32,028 nucleotides of DNA, from positions 1-32,028 of the forward strand of contig JAAWDH010000047.1 of NCBI GenBank assembly GCA_022793675.1, written 5' to 3'. Within the stretch, counting starts at the first letter, position 1. The number at the start of each line of letters is the position of its first letter. This DNA is from Oscillospiraceae bacterium. Its GTDB lineage: Bacteria; Bacillota; Clostridia; Oscillospirales; Ruminococcaceae. Shown here piece after piece: positions 6,891 to 15,213 of the stretch. The notes under the pieces were generated by a model, which was not told the DNA's origin, did not search any database, and saw only the letters and a list, made by a program, of their open reading frames with translations. The translations under genes and the position numbers were made by a program.

Positions 6891-9440
6891 CTACTCGCGG
6901 CCGAGGAATTTCTCCAGAAGGCGGGCGATTTCCTGAACGTCGATAGGTTTGGCGACGTGCGCGTTCATCCCGCAGGCCAGGCAGCGCTGGATGTCTTCCG
7001 AGAAAGCGTCGGCGGTCATCGCGATAATCGGCAGGTTGGCGTCGGCGCGGCCGGAGGAACGGATGGCGGCGGTAGCCTCGTAGCCGTTCTTGACCGGCAT
7101 ACGCAGATCCATCAGCACGGCGTGGTAGTACCCTTCTGGGGAGGCCTTGAACTTCTCGGCGCAGATCTCGCCGTTTTCCGCCCAGTCCAGCTCCATCCCC
7201 AGGTCGGTCAGCAGCGCCTCGGCGATCTCCCAGTTCAGGTCGTTGTCCTCGGCGAGCAGGACGCGCACGCCGGCAAAGTCAGGCATATGCTCCTCCGGCT
7301 CGGCAACCTCTGCCGTCTCTGTATGGACATAGTCCCGCAGCCCATAGAACAGCGTCGACTTGAACAGCGGCTTGGAGATAAAACCGTTGACGCCGGCCGC
7401 CTTGGCCTCCTCCTCAATCTCGCTCCAATCGTAGGCGGAAATCAGCAGGATCGGGATGCTGTCGCCCATCTGCTCGCGGATTTCGCGGGCGGTCTGGATG
7501 CCGCTCATCCCCGGCAGCCGCCAGTCAAGCAGGATGATCTGGTACTCGTCGGGGCGGTCCTTTCGCGCAAGCACCATCTTGACCGCGCTTTCCCCCGAAA
7601 GAGTCCATTCGGCGCAGATACCAATGGATTTCAGCGCCGCAGCTGTGCTTTCGCAAAGCTGCTGGTCGTCGTCGACCACCAGCATATTCCAGTTTGGAAG
7701 GATCATTTCAGTTTCCTGCACCTCGGTCTTTTCCAGGTCAAGCGTCACGTTGAATTCGGTGCCCTTGCCCTGATGGCTCTCTACCTCGATGCTGCCCTTC
7801 ATCGCCTCCACAACAATGTAGCGGGTAATCGCCATCCCCAGGCCGGTGCCTTCGGTGTGGTGGACGCGGGCGCTGTCTTCGCGGGCGAAGGAATCGAAAA
7901 TCTTCGCCTGGAACTCGTCGCTCATGCCGATGCCGTTGTCCTTGACCTGTAGGTGGACGCGGACATAGCCGTCGCCTTTGGGGGACGGCTCCTCATAAAG
8001 CGAAAGGCGTATCTCGCCGTGGTCAGGCGTGAACTTGATGGCGTTGGACAGCAGGTTCAGCAGCACCTGGTTGAGACGCACGCTGTCGCAAAGCACATTC
8101 TCGGCGGTAATATCATGGATATTGACGTTAAAGCTCTGATGTTTGGCCCGGACCTGCGGCTGGACAATGCAGACAATGCTGTCCATGACCTCCCGGAGCG
8201 AAACCTGGTCGACATTCAGCGTCATTTTGCCGCTCTCGATCTTGGCCATATCCAGCACGTCGTTAATAAGCCCCAGCAAGTGGCGGCTGGAAAGGGTAAT
8301 CTTTTTCAGGCAGTTCTGCACCTGGTCGGGGTTATCTATATTGGCGGTGGCAATCGCCGTCATGCCGACAATGGCGTTCATCGGGGTGCGGATATCATGG
8401 GACATATTGGAGAGGAACTCGCTCTTGGCCTGGCTGGCGCGCAGCGCCTCCTTGCGGGCCAGCTTCAGCCCCTCCATCTGCTGGCTGCTCATGCGCATAT
8501 AGATGAAGAAAATCACCAAAAGCAGTGTAAGGATCACGCCGCAGCTGCCAAAAGCTGCCCACATCTGGTAGGCCGTGAGGTTGCCGACCTCTTTGTCCAG
8601 CGTCCCATAGAGCATAATTGTCACTAGGTGCCACTCGGAATAGGCAAGCTGGGTGCAGTAAAGGTGGCGGCGTTCGCCGTTTATTTTGATAACCGCAGAA
8701 TAATCCTCACCATTGACGATCGACTCTTCCAATTCCTGGGCATAAGCATCGGCGCCCTTGCCGTTAAGCTCGTCAAAAGTGCCGCGGATACGGTCGAAAT
8801 AGTTTTCCCGGTAAGCCCCGCCGCTGCGAATGACAAAGCTGCCGTCCTGGCGGATAATATGGGAATAGATCTCCGAATCGCCCTCGTCAAGCGACAGCGT
8901 CTGCTGGACATACTGCACCGGCAGCGCCGCCACCAGCGCCGTGCTCACCTCGCCGGCCGCCATCTGGTACTGGGCGTCCACTGCAAACAGCACCACCGAA
9001 TTGCCCGCGGCGTCCGAACCGACCGCAACCTTCTTGCCGCCCTCATTCAGGGAACGCAGAAACGGCTCCGGGTCGGTTACCGCCAGCTCGCTGCCGTCAA
9101 GCATATTGAACTTACCCGTCTCGCTGTAAAGCGCCAGGTACTCAAAGCCGCGGGCCTTGGCGCTCGCCACAAGGGCGCTGCGCAGCGCCGTCTGGCTGCC
9201 CTCCCTCGGCGGGCAGGCCTCGATAATCGCCTCCACCTGGTCCAGCCGCAGCACCACCGTCGTCTCGAAGTGCTTTGACAGCCGATCGCTGGTAGTCGAC
9301 ATATAGAAAGCCCCCACCGAATCAATCGTCTGGGCGCTTCTGCTGCTCATCGAATAAGCCAGCAGGCCGAACACCGCTACGCTGACAGCCACCAGAAGCG
9401 CCAGGCTGGCTATCAGAAAACGCATGATCTTGCTCTTCAT
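6891..9440 (-). CDS. Membrane hybrid histidine kinase with two receiver domains
   Basis: A sensor kinase that autophosphorylates and passes phosphate through receivers to an HPt protein. From the chosen start (849 aa): a TM helix in the first 30 residues; an extracytoplasmic sensor region of about 270 residues, dCache-like by layout; a second TM segment (SCGVILTLLLVIFFIYM); a HisKA box SNMSHDIRTPMN with the phospho-histidine; the HATPase N box NLLSNAIKF and G box GTGLGMAI; then two REC domains with phospho-acceptor Asp in ILLDWRLPGMSG and VLMDLRMPVKNG, each with a conserved KP. The frame is open to 9563, overlapping the HPt gene. MKSKIMRFL at 9440 is preferred because the TM helix follows directly. 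AAGG touches this ATG, so spacing is poor, and the ATG at 9425 is an alternative. Last gene of the phosphorelay operon. Confidence 0.92.
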   Translation of the reverse strand: MKSKIMRFLIASLALLVAVSVAVFGLLAYSMSSRSAQTIDSVGAFYMSTTSDRLSKHFETTVVLRLDQVEAIIEACPPREGSQTALRSALVASAKARGFEYLALYSETGKFNMLDGSELAVTDPEPFLRSLNEGGKKVAVGSDAAGNSVVLFAVDAQYQMAAGEVSTALVAALPVQYVQQTLSLDEGDSEIYSHIIRQDGSFVIRSGGAYRENYFDRIRGTFDELNGKGADAYAQELEESIVNGEDYSAVIKINGERRHLYCTQLAYSEWHLVTIMLYGTLDKEVGNLTAYQMWAAFGSCGVILTLLLVIFFIYMRMSSQQMEGLKLARKEALRASQAKSEFLSNMSHDIRTPMNAIVGMTAIATANIDNPDQVQNCLKKITLSSRHLLGLINDVLDMAKIESGKMTLNVDQVSLREVMDSIVCIVQPQVRAKHQSFNVNIHDITAENVLCDSVRLNQVLLNLLSNAIKFTPDHGEIRLSLYEEPSPKGDGYVRVHLQVKDNGIGMSDEFQAKIFDSFAREDSARVHHTEGTGLGMAITRYIVVEAMKGSIEVESHQGKGTEFNVTLDLEKTEVQETEMILPNWNMLVVDDDQQLCESTAAALKSIGICAEWTLSGESAVKMVLARKDRPDEYQIILLDWRLPGMSGIQTAREIREQMGDSIPILLISAYDWSEIEEEAKAAGVNGFISKPLFKSTLFYGLRDYVHTETAEVAEPEEHMPDFAGVRVLLAEDNDLNWEIAEALLTDLGMELDWAENGEICAEKFKASPEGYYHAVLMDLRMPVKNGYEATAAIRSSGRADANLPIIAMTADAFSEDIQRCLACGMNAHVAKPIDVQEIARLLEKFLGRE

Positions 9441-9525
9441 CCTTGTCCCATGCGATACGACAAGCCTGCGCAGCCTGCAAGCCCGCAAACTGTGCGCCTG
9501 GTACCGCTCCCTTCCTGATATTTTG

Positions 9526-9882
9526 TCAGCCAAGCTCCGCCTGGTAGGCAGAAACCGCCCCAATTACCTTCTGGTAATCCGCCTTCACCGCTTCCGCCAG
9601 CGCCATATCGGGGGCCTTCCCGCCCCGCATCGCCTCGGTCAGCGCCTCGCTGCTGGCTGCAAGCTCTGAAAATCCCAAATTCTGGCAAACGCCCTTCAGC
9701 GTATGGGAAGCCCGGAAGGCCGTCTCATAGTCGCCCTTTTCGAGCGACTCTTCCAAAAGCGCAAGGCTTTTGTCGTCAAGGAATTTCAACAGGAATTTCT
9801 GAACCAGCCGTTCTGCCCGCAGCCGCCCCAGTACATCCTCGTAATTGCCGCCCAGCGCGGCATAGCATTCTTTTAAGGTCAT
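9526..9882 (-). CDS. HPt phosphotransfer protein
   Basis: A 118-residue histidine phosphotransfer protein with the signature SHTLKGVCQNLGF, whose His accepts phosphate from one receiver and donates it to another. The rest is the usual four-helix bundle sequence, ending KVIGAVSAYQAELG. It overlaps the upstream response-regulator gene by four bases (ATGA), which indicates translational coupling, and precedes the hybrid kinase gene. Its position between kinase and response regulator makes it the likely shuttle in a His-Asp-His-Asp relay. Confidence 0.93.
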   Translation of the reverse strand: MTLKECYAALGGNYEDVLGRLRAERLVQKFLLKFLDDKSLALLEESLEKGDYETAFRASHTLKGVCQNLGFSELAASSEALTEAMRGGKAPDMALAEAVKADYQKVIGAVSAYQAELG

Positions 9883-11984
9883 CTTTCCCCTTCTCCTTCC
9901 TCTGATTCGATGGCGCCAATTTTGCTGCCGGCAAGCGGGGCCATCTCCCGCACCGACTGGTCATAAAAGCAGTAATTCCCTTTGCCCGACTCCTTGACCG
10001 TATAAAGGGCCTGGTCGGCCGCGCGGAAAAGGTTCTCATAATCGTTGCCCACATCGCTGGCCCTAGCCACCCCGACGCTTAGGGAAATCGTAAATTCGCC
10101 GCAGCGCTTGCCGCAGATCGAATGGAAAATACGGTCAATAATCGGCTCTAGGTCCTGTTTATACTCCAAAAAGACCAAAAACTCGTCGCCGCCGATGCGG
10201 GCGGCGATATCCCCGCCGCGCACACTGCGTTTGAGCGTCTCCGCCACCAGCGCCAGCACCTCGTTGCCGAAAGCATGGCCGTATGTATCGTTGGCCGTCT
10301 TGAAAAAATCCAGGTCGAGGATCGCCAGCGCGTAATGCTCGTCGGCGGGGGCCTTCAGCCGCTCCTCGATCTTCTTGCGGGCGCTGCCGGCGTTCAGAAG
10401 GTCGGTCAGCGCGTCGTAGGAAGCCCGCCGCTCCAGCTGCTCCAAATTCATCCGGCTCCGGTGGATGTCGGTGGCCTTGCCGATGATGCTGATCATGCGC
10501 GGCGGCTCGTCGGCCGTCCAGAGGGAGCGGGCGATAAACTTGTGCCAGCGCGCCTCCCCGCCGATGGTAATCTGCCCCTCCATCACCACCGAAGGCTCCT
10601 CCGGCGTTGTCGCCAGCAGGCGGCGGTGGAATTCCTCCCAGCTTGCATCCTCCATATAATGGACAGTCTCGCTGTTGTGCGCCGGGTCGAGCACCGTCTC
10701 GTTCACCCCAAGCTTCTTGGCCCCAAAGGCATTGAAGGTGACCATTGGCGGCGTAAGGGTATACTCAAACTGGATCTCCTCCGACATCGCCGCAAAGAAG
10801 CCGTACTTCATCCGCTCCTGCTCCAAAAGCTGGAGCGTGCGGTTGGAAGCTGCAAGCTCCTTATGGCGGGAAATCTCCACCGCCATATCTTCTAAGTGCT
10901 GGCTGCGGCTCAGCTTCTCCAGCGTGCTGGCCCGCAGGTCGTCGCGGAGGATATCGGAAATATCGTTCAAACACTCCAAAAGGATCGGGTTAAAAGCGCC
11001 CCTTGCCCCATCCTCGGCGATAATCTCCATCGCGTGTTCGTGGGAGAAAGCAGGCTTATAGACCCGTTCGCTTGTCAAGGCGTCGTAAACGTCGGCCAGC
11101 GCCACCACCTGGGCAGAAATCGGGATATCGTCCCCTGAAAGGCCGTCGGGGTAGCCGCGGCCGTTATAGCGCTCGTGGTGCCAGCGGCAGACCTGGTAGG
11201 CCATATTGACCAGCGGCTCGTCCTGGTAGACCGGCAGCGCCGCCAGCATCTCCGCCCCCACCATCGCATGGGTCTTCATGACCGCAAACTCCTCGTCGGT
11301 GAGCTTGCCCGGCTTATTGAGGATGGCGGCGTCTATTGAAATCTTCCCGATGTCATGGAACGAGGAAACCGTCGAAATCATCGAAATCTCCGCAGGCGTC
11401 AGCGGGTAGCGGTCGGTCTTGCGCTGCAGCTGCTTCAGAAGCAGCTCGGTAATCGCCCGCACATGGATGACATGGAGGCTGCTCTCGCCGTTGCGGAACT
11501 CGACGATATGGCTCAGGATATCCACCATCAATCCGCTGTGGCGCTCCTTCTCGTAAATCTGTTCCGCCGCCAGCTCTTCAAGGCTATGCTGCTTGGCTGC
11601 CAGCAGCAGCGTATTGGTCACCCGGTGATGGACAATCGAATCGTTGAAGGGCCGCCCGATAAAGTCGGTCACCCCAAGGTCGTAAGCCTTGGCGATGTTG
11701 TCCGGCTGGCTCTCAGAAGAGATAATCACCACCGGCGTGCTGTCGATCCAGTGGTTCTCGTTCATGGCCTGCAGCACCCCGAAGCCGTCCATAACCGGCA
11801 TCATAATATCCAAAAGCACCAAGGAAATCTCCATTTCCTGTTCTTTCAGGATGCTGACGGCCTGCGCGCCGTCCTCCGCCTCGATATACTCGTAAGCATC
11901 ATCCATCATATCCATCAAGATAGAACGATTGATTTCATCGTCGTCTACGATAAGAATCCGTTGTTTCCGGCGTCCAATATCCAT
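9879..11984 (-). CDS. Response regulator with REC, HD-GYP, PAS-like and GGDEF domains
   Basis: A 701-residue cytoplasmic regulator predicted both to make and to degrade c-di-GMP. REC spans about 8-125 with acidic pocket DDD and acceptor D59 (LVLLDIMMP). The usual Lys of the KP motif is Arg (GRPF, R111). HD-GYP spans about 145-345 with SSFHDIGK (H210, D211), the pair H269/H270 and GRGYP, so phosphodiesterase residues are intact. A PAS-like segment lies around 395-515, followed by a GGDEF domain with intact GGDEF. RGGD sits five residues before GGDEF and fits the RxxD inhibitory site for product feedback. The ATG is preceded by GGAGG at 7 bases. First gene of the operon, with a promoter at 12056-12084. 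Carrying both HD-GYP and GGDEF is less common than GGDEF plus EAL; which activity dominates cannot be told. Confidence 0.93.
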   Translation of the reverse strand: MDIGRRKQRILIVDDDEINRSILMDMMDDAYEYIEAEDGAQAVSILKEQEMEISLVLLDIMMPVMDGFGVLQAMNENHWIDSTPVVIISSESQPDNIAKAYDLGVTDFIGRPFNDSIVHHRVTNTLLLAAKQHSLEELAAEQIYEKERHSGLMVDILSHIVEFRNGESSLHVIHVRAITELLLKQLQRKTDRYPLTPAEISMISTVSSFHDIGKISIDAAILNKPGKLTDEEFAVMKTHAMVGAEMLAALPVYQDEPLVNMAYQVCRWHHERYNGRGYPDGLSGDDIPISAQVVALADVYDALTSERVYKPAFSHEHAMEIIAEDGARGAFNPILLECLNDISDILRDDLRASTLEKLSRSQHLEDMAVEISRHKELAASNRTLQLLEQERMKYGFFAAMSEEIQFEYTLTPPMVTFNAFGAKKLGVNETVLDPAHNSETVHYMEDASWEEFHRRLLATTPEEPSVVMEGQITIGGEARWHKFIARSLWTADEPPRMISIIGKATDIHRSRMNLEQLERRASYDALTDLLNAGSARKKIEERLKAPADEHYALAILDLDFFKTANDTYGHAFGNEVLALVAETLKRSVRGGDIAARIGGDEFLVFLEYKQDLEPIIDRIFHSICGKRCGEFTISLSVGVARASDVGNDYENLFRAADQALYTVKESGKGNYCFYDQSVREMAPLAGSKIGAIESEEGEGER

Positions 11985-12055
11985 TAGCCGGCCTCCTTCC
12001 CGTATTGCGCGGGAGCGGGGGAATCCCCGACAAAAGCCAACGCGCTTCTCAGCAT

Positions 12056-12084
12056 ATTATAGCACACTTTTCCCGGCTTGGCAA
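12056..12084 (-). promoter_or_regulatory. Promoter of the c-di-GMP phosphorelay operon
   Basis: Minus strand: -35 TTGCCA (12084-12079), 17-bp spacer, -10 TATAAT (12061-12056), about 70 bp upstream of the response-regulator start. The spacer region overlaps an inverted pair GGCTTGGCAAGCC. Confidence 0.7.
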
Positions 12085-12206
12085 GCCGATTTTCCGTTTG
12101 ACAGAAACTTTACATAAACAAGCGGAAGCGCCGCCACAGTCCTAAAAAAAACTTTCCTGCATACACTTTCTTCAAATAGACAAGTGGCAAATAGGAGGAG
12201 AACCTT

Positions 12207-14879
12207 GTGAAATTACTCGACTATTTCGACGAGCCAACCACGCTGCCGCCCGCGCAGAAAACGCCCGGCCAGCCTGCGCCCCCTTCCCCGCCGCAGGGCC
12301 TTTCTTCCAAGGAGGCCGCTGCCCGCCAGCAATCCTGCGGCAAAAACGAGCTTGCCGGCGGCCAGCGCGTCCACCCCTTCCGCATCTTCCTCTGCCAGTT
12401 CAAGGATTTCCTGACGCTGGTGCTTTTGGGCGGCGCGGCTGTCAGCGTCGTCACCGGCGAATACGCTGAAGCGCTGACCATCGCCGTTATCATCCTCCTA
12501 AACGGCCTCCTAGGCTTTTTACAGGAATACCGCACCGAACGCACGCTGGAGACGCTGCGGCAGATGGCCGCGCCGCGGGCGAGGGTCTGGCGGGACGGGG
12601 CGCTGGCCCCGCTGCCGGCGGAAGACCTGGTGCCGGGCGACCTTGTCGCGTTGGAGGCGGGCGACCGGGTCCCCGCCGACTGCCTGATTCTGGAGGCGGC
12701 CGCCCTGACCGCCGATGAATCGATGCTGACCGGCGAGTCCGCCGCCGTTGGCAAGCAAGCGAGCTTAGCCGCCCATGAAGAACCTTCCCCCAAAAATGAC
12801 CCCGACCGCAAAGATTTCCTTTACATGGGCACAACCGTCCTCGCCGGGCGGGCGCTTGCGCGGGTCGCGGCCATCGGCATGGAAACCCAGATGGGCGGCA
12901 TTGCCGGGATGATCGGCGAAATCCCCAAAGAGGACACCCCGCTGCAAAAGCGCCTTGACCAGCTGGGGAAATGGATTGCGCTGGGCTGCCTGGCGATCTG
13001 CGCAGTTGTGGCTGCGGCGGGGACGCTGCGGGGCGAACCCCTATTCGGGATGCTGATGACTGGCATCAGCCTTGCCGTCGCGGCGGTCCCGGAGGGCCTG
13101 CCGGCTATTGTCACGGTATCGCTGGCGCTGGCGGTGCGGCGGATGGTGGGCAGGAAAGCGCTGGTACGGCGGCTGGCGGCGGTGGAAACGCTGGGCTGCG
13201 CCGACGTGATCTGTTCGGACAAAACTGGCACGCTGACCCAAAACAAAATGACCGTCACCAAACTCTGGCTCCCGTTTGAAGCAATCGACGTCGGGGGCGG
13301 CGACAGCCCCTTTTCGGCGGACGGCCGGCGGGTCGACCCGCTGCGCAGCGACGCAGGGCAGCTGGCGCTGACGGCCTTTGCGCTCTGCAGCGACGCCGCC
13401 GAAGGCGCGAACGGCTTTACTGGCGACCCGACCGAAACGGCCCTCGCCGAAGCCGCCGCTAAAGCTGGGATTATCGCCTCCCGGATGCCCGGCGTCCGCC
13501 GGACCGAGGAACTTCCCTTTGACAGCGCCCGCAAGCGGATGTCGGTGGTCTGCGAGGACCGCGGCGGCGAGCGCACGCTGCTATGCAAGGGCGCGCCCGA
13601 CGTTTTGCTGGGGCGGTGCGCCTTTGTGCGCACGCCGTCGGGGGCGGTACCGCTGGACGCCCGCAGCCGCGAGCGGATCGCCAAGGCTGCGGCGGAAATG
13701 GCCGAATCCGGCCTCCGCGTCCTGGCGGCGGCCTGCCGGGTGCTGCCGTCGGGCGAAGCGCTGACCGAGCAGAGCGAATCAGGGCTGTGCTTTGTGGGGA
13801 TGGCGGGGATGCTCGACCCGCCGCGGCCAGAGGTCAAAAAGGCGGTGCAGGTCTGCCGCCGCGCCGGCATCCGCACAGTGATGATCACCGGCGACCATAA
13901 GCTGACCGCCAAAGCCATCGCCGGCCAGGTTGGGATTTACCGCAGCGGCGACAAGGTCCTCACCGGCGCGGAGCTGGATAAAATGGACGAAAAAGCCCTC
14001 GCCGCCGCCGTTGAGGAAACGACGGTCTATGCCCGGGTCAGCCCGCGGCACAAGCTGCAAATTGTGCGGGCGCTGCGCAAAAACGGCCATATCACGGCAA
14101 TGACCGGCGACGGCGTCAACGACGCCCCCGCGGTGCGGGAAGCCGACATCGGCGTCGCGATGGGCCTTTCGGGCACCGACGTTACCCGTGAAGCCTCCGA
14201 CCTGGTGCTGCTGGACGACAATTTCGCGACCCTTGAGGCGGCGGTTGAGGAAGGCCGCGCCATTTATCAGAACATCCGCAAATTTATCCGTTACCTGCTG
14301 TCCTGCAACATCGGCGAGGTGCTGACAATGTTCCTCGGGATCCTCATGGGTATGCCGGTCGTGCTGCTGCCGATCCACATCCTGCTTGTCAACCTGGTGA
14401 CAGACGGCCTGCCGGCCATTGCGCTGGGGCTGGAGCCAGCTGAAAAGGGCATCATGAACCGCCCGCCCCGCAGCGCCAGCGAAGGCGTCTTCTCAAACGG
14501 CCTTTTGTCGAAGATCCTCTTCCGCGGCTGCCTGATCGGCCTGACAACGCTGTTTGTCTTCAGCCATTTCCTACAAAGCGCCGACCTCGCGACCGCCCGC
14601 ACGGCCGCCCTGCTGACCCTGGTCCTGACCCAGCTGATCCACGTCTTTGAATGCAAAAGCGAGGAAAAAGGCCTCCTGCACATCCCCTTCTTTAATAATA
14701 AAAATCTCCTCGCCGCAGCAGCCGTTTCCGCCGGCATCGCCGCCGCAGCCGTCTACTGGCCGCCCCTCTCCGCCCTGATGGAAACCGCCCCCCTCTCCGC
14801 CGAAAACCTCCTCTTTATCGCCCTCTGTCTCCTCGCCGCCCCCGCCCTTAGCCTGCTTACCTCCTCTAGGAAACGTTAA
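12207..14879 (+). CDS. P-type calcium-transporting ATPase (P2A)
   Basis: An 890-residue cation pump that uses ATP to export cations, most likely Ca2+, across the cytoplasmic membrane. An N-terminal cation-ATPase segment (residues about 25-65) is followed by TM1-2; the actuator motif TGES begins at T175. TM4 has the VPEGLP motif (P295), typical of SERCA-like P2A pumps. The phosphorylation site DKTGTLT has D338, and the hinge motif MTGDGVNDAP follows. Six C-terminal TM helices complete the expected ten. The GTG start follows AGGAGG with 8 bases between. The gene is divergent from the phosphorelay operon. TTGACA at 12098 could be a -35 but no matching -10 was found. GC content looks very high, as in its neighbours. 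Confidence 0.94.
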   Translation: MKLLDYFDEPTTLPPAQKTPGQPAPPSPPQGLSSKEAAARQQSCGKNELAGGQRVHPFRIFLCQFKDFLTLVLLGGAAVSVVTGEYAEALTIAVIILLNGLLGFLQEYRTERTLETLRQMAAPRARVWRDGALAPLPAEDLVPGDLVALEAGDRVPADCLILEAAALTADESMLTGESAAVGKQASLAAHEEPSPKNDPDRKDFLYMGTTVLAGRALARVAAIGMETQMGGIAGMIGEIPKEDTPLQKRLDQLGKWIALGCLAICAVVAAAGTLRGEPLFGMLMTGISLAVAAVPEGLPAIVTVSLALAVRRMVGRKALVRRLAAVETLGCADVICSDKTGTLTQNKMTVTKLWLPFEAIDVGGGDSPFSADGRRVDPLRSDAGQLALTAFALCSDAAEGANGFTGDPTETALAEAAAKAGIIASRMPGVRRTEELPFDSARKRMSVVCEDRGGERTLLCKGAPDVLLGRCAFVRTPSGAVPLDARSRERIAKAAAEMAESGLRVLAAACRVLPSGEALTEQSESGLCFVGMAGMLDPPRPEVKKAVQVCRRAGIRTVMITGDHKLTAKAIAGQVGIYRSGDKVLTGAELDKMDEKALAAAVEETTVYARVSPRHKLQIVRALRKNGHITAMTGDGVNDAPAVREADIGVAMGLSGTDVTREASDLVLLDDNFATLEAAVEEGRAIYQNIRKFIRYLLSCNIGEVLTMFLGILMGMPVVLLPIHILLVNLVTDGLPAIALGLEPAEKGIMNRPPRSASEGVFSNGLLSKILFRGCLIGLTTLFVFSHFLQSADLATARTAALLTLVLTQLIHVFECKSEEKGLLHIPFFNNKNLLAAAAVSAGIAAAAVYWPPLSALMETAPLSAENLLFIALCLLAAPALSLLTSSRKR

Positions 14880-14922
14880 GGGTACGGGGAGTACGGGAGT
14901 TACGAAGAGTACGGGAGTACGC

Positions 14923-14938
14923 GCTTTTTGAAAAAAGC
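14923..14938 (+). repeat. 3'-end GA-loop hairpin element behind the P-type ATPase gene
   Basis: GCTTTTT, GA loop, AAAAAGC, 43 bp past the ATPase stop, preceded by tandem AGTACGGG-like units (14881-14920) and followed by TTAGCAAAAACTTTT. It has the same orientation relative to the upstream gene as the copies at 6843 and 27429. Confidence 0.75.
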
Positions 14939-14954
14939 TTAGCAAAAACTTTTC

Positions 14955-14999
14955 ATTCGCGTCGGAAATCCAGCAAGCCGGATTTCTGCTGCGGAAAAA
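14955..14999 (+). repeat. Dispersed intergenic element, copy 1 of 3
   Basis: A roughly 45-bp element with the stem AAATCC/GGATTT and flanking CAGCA/TGCTG. Near-identical copies are at 19545-19589 and 31512-31553, all on the plus strand, each followed by GCC-GGTTC-type sequence. It sits directly downstream of the GA-loop element here. The rest of the 14880-15213 gap holds the terminator and another repeat and no gene. Confidence 0.75.
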
Positions 15000-15049
15000 C
15001 ATGGCCAGTTCCCCGCGGTTACGGGTAGCTAATCCCAAATGAAAAAACG

Positions 15050-15087
15050 ATACGCACTCACTTTCCCTGGTGAGTGCGTATTTTTTT
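15050..15087 (+). terminator. Strong intrinsic terminator after the P-type ATPase gene
   Basis: ATACGCACTCAC (15050-15061) pairs perfectly with GTGAGTGCGTAT (15070-15081) over an 8-nt loop and runs into seven Ts. It is about 170 bp past the ATPase stop, so the repeat elements between would be in the mRNA 3' UTR. Confidence 0.9.
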
Positions 15088-15213
15088 ATAAACTTATCGA
15101 CGCAGTAGGCGGTTATGGCTGCTCGCCCAGCAGCCCGGGCAATTAAAAGTTTTGCGAGCTTAGCTCTGCCAAGCTTGGCTTTCAACTCTTCGTACTCCCG
15201 TACCCCCGCGTAC

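Noticed and set aside
12098-12206. TTGACA at 12098 as the -35 of the P-type ATPase promoter
   Set aside because: No -10-like hexamer lies at 16-18 bp, so only the -35 similarity remains. Not listed as a promoter.
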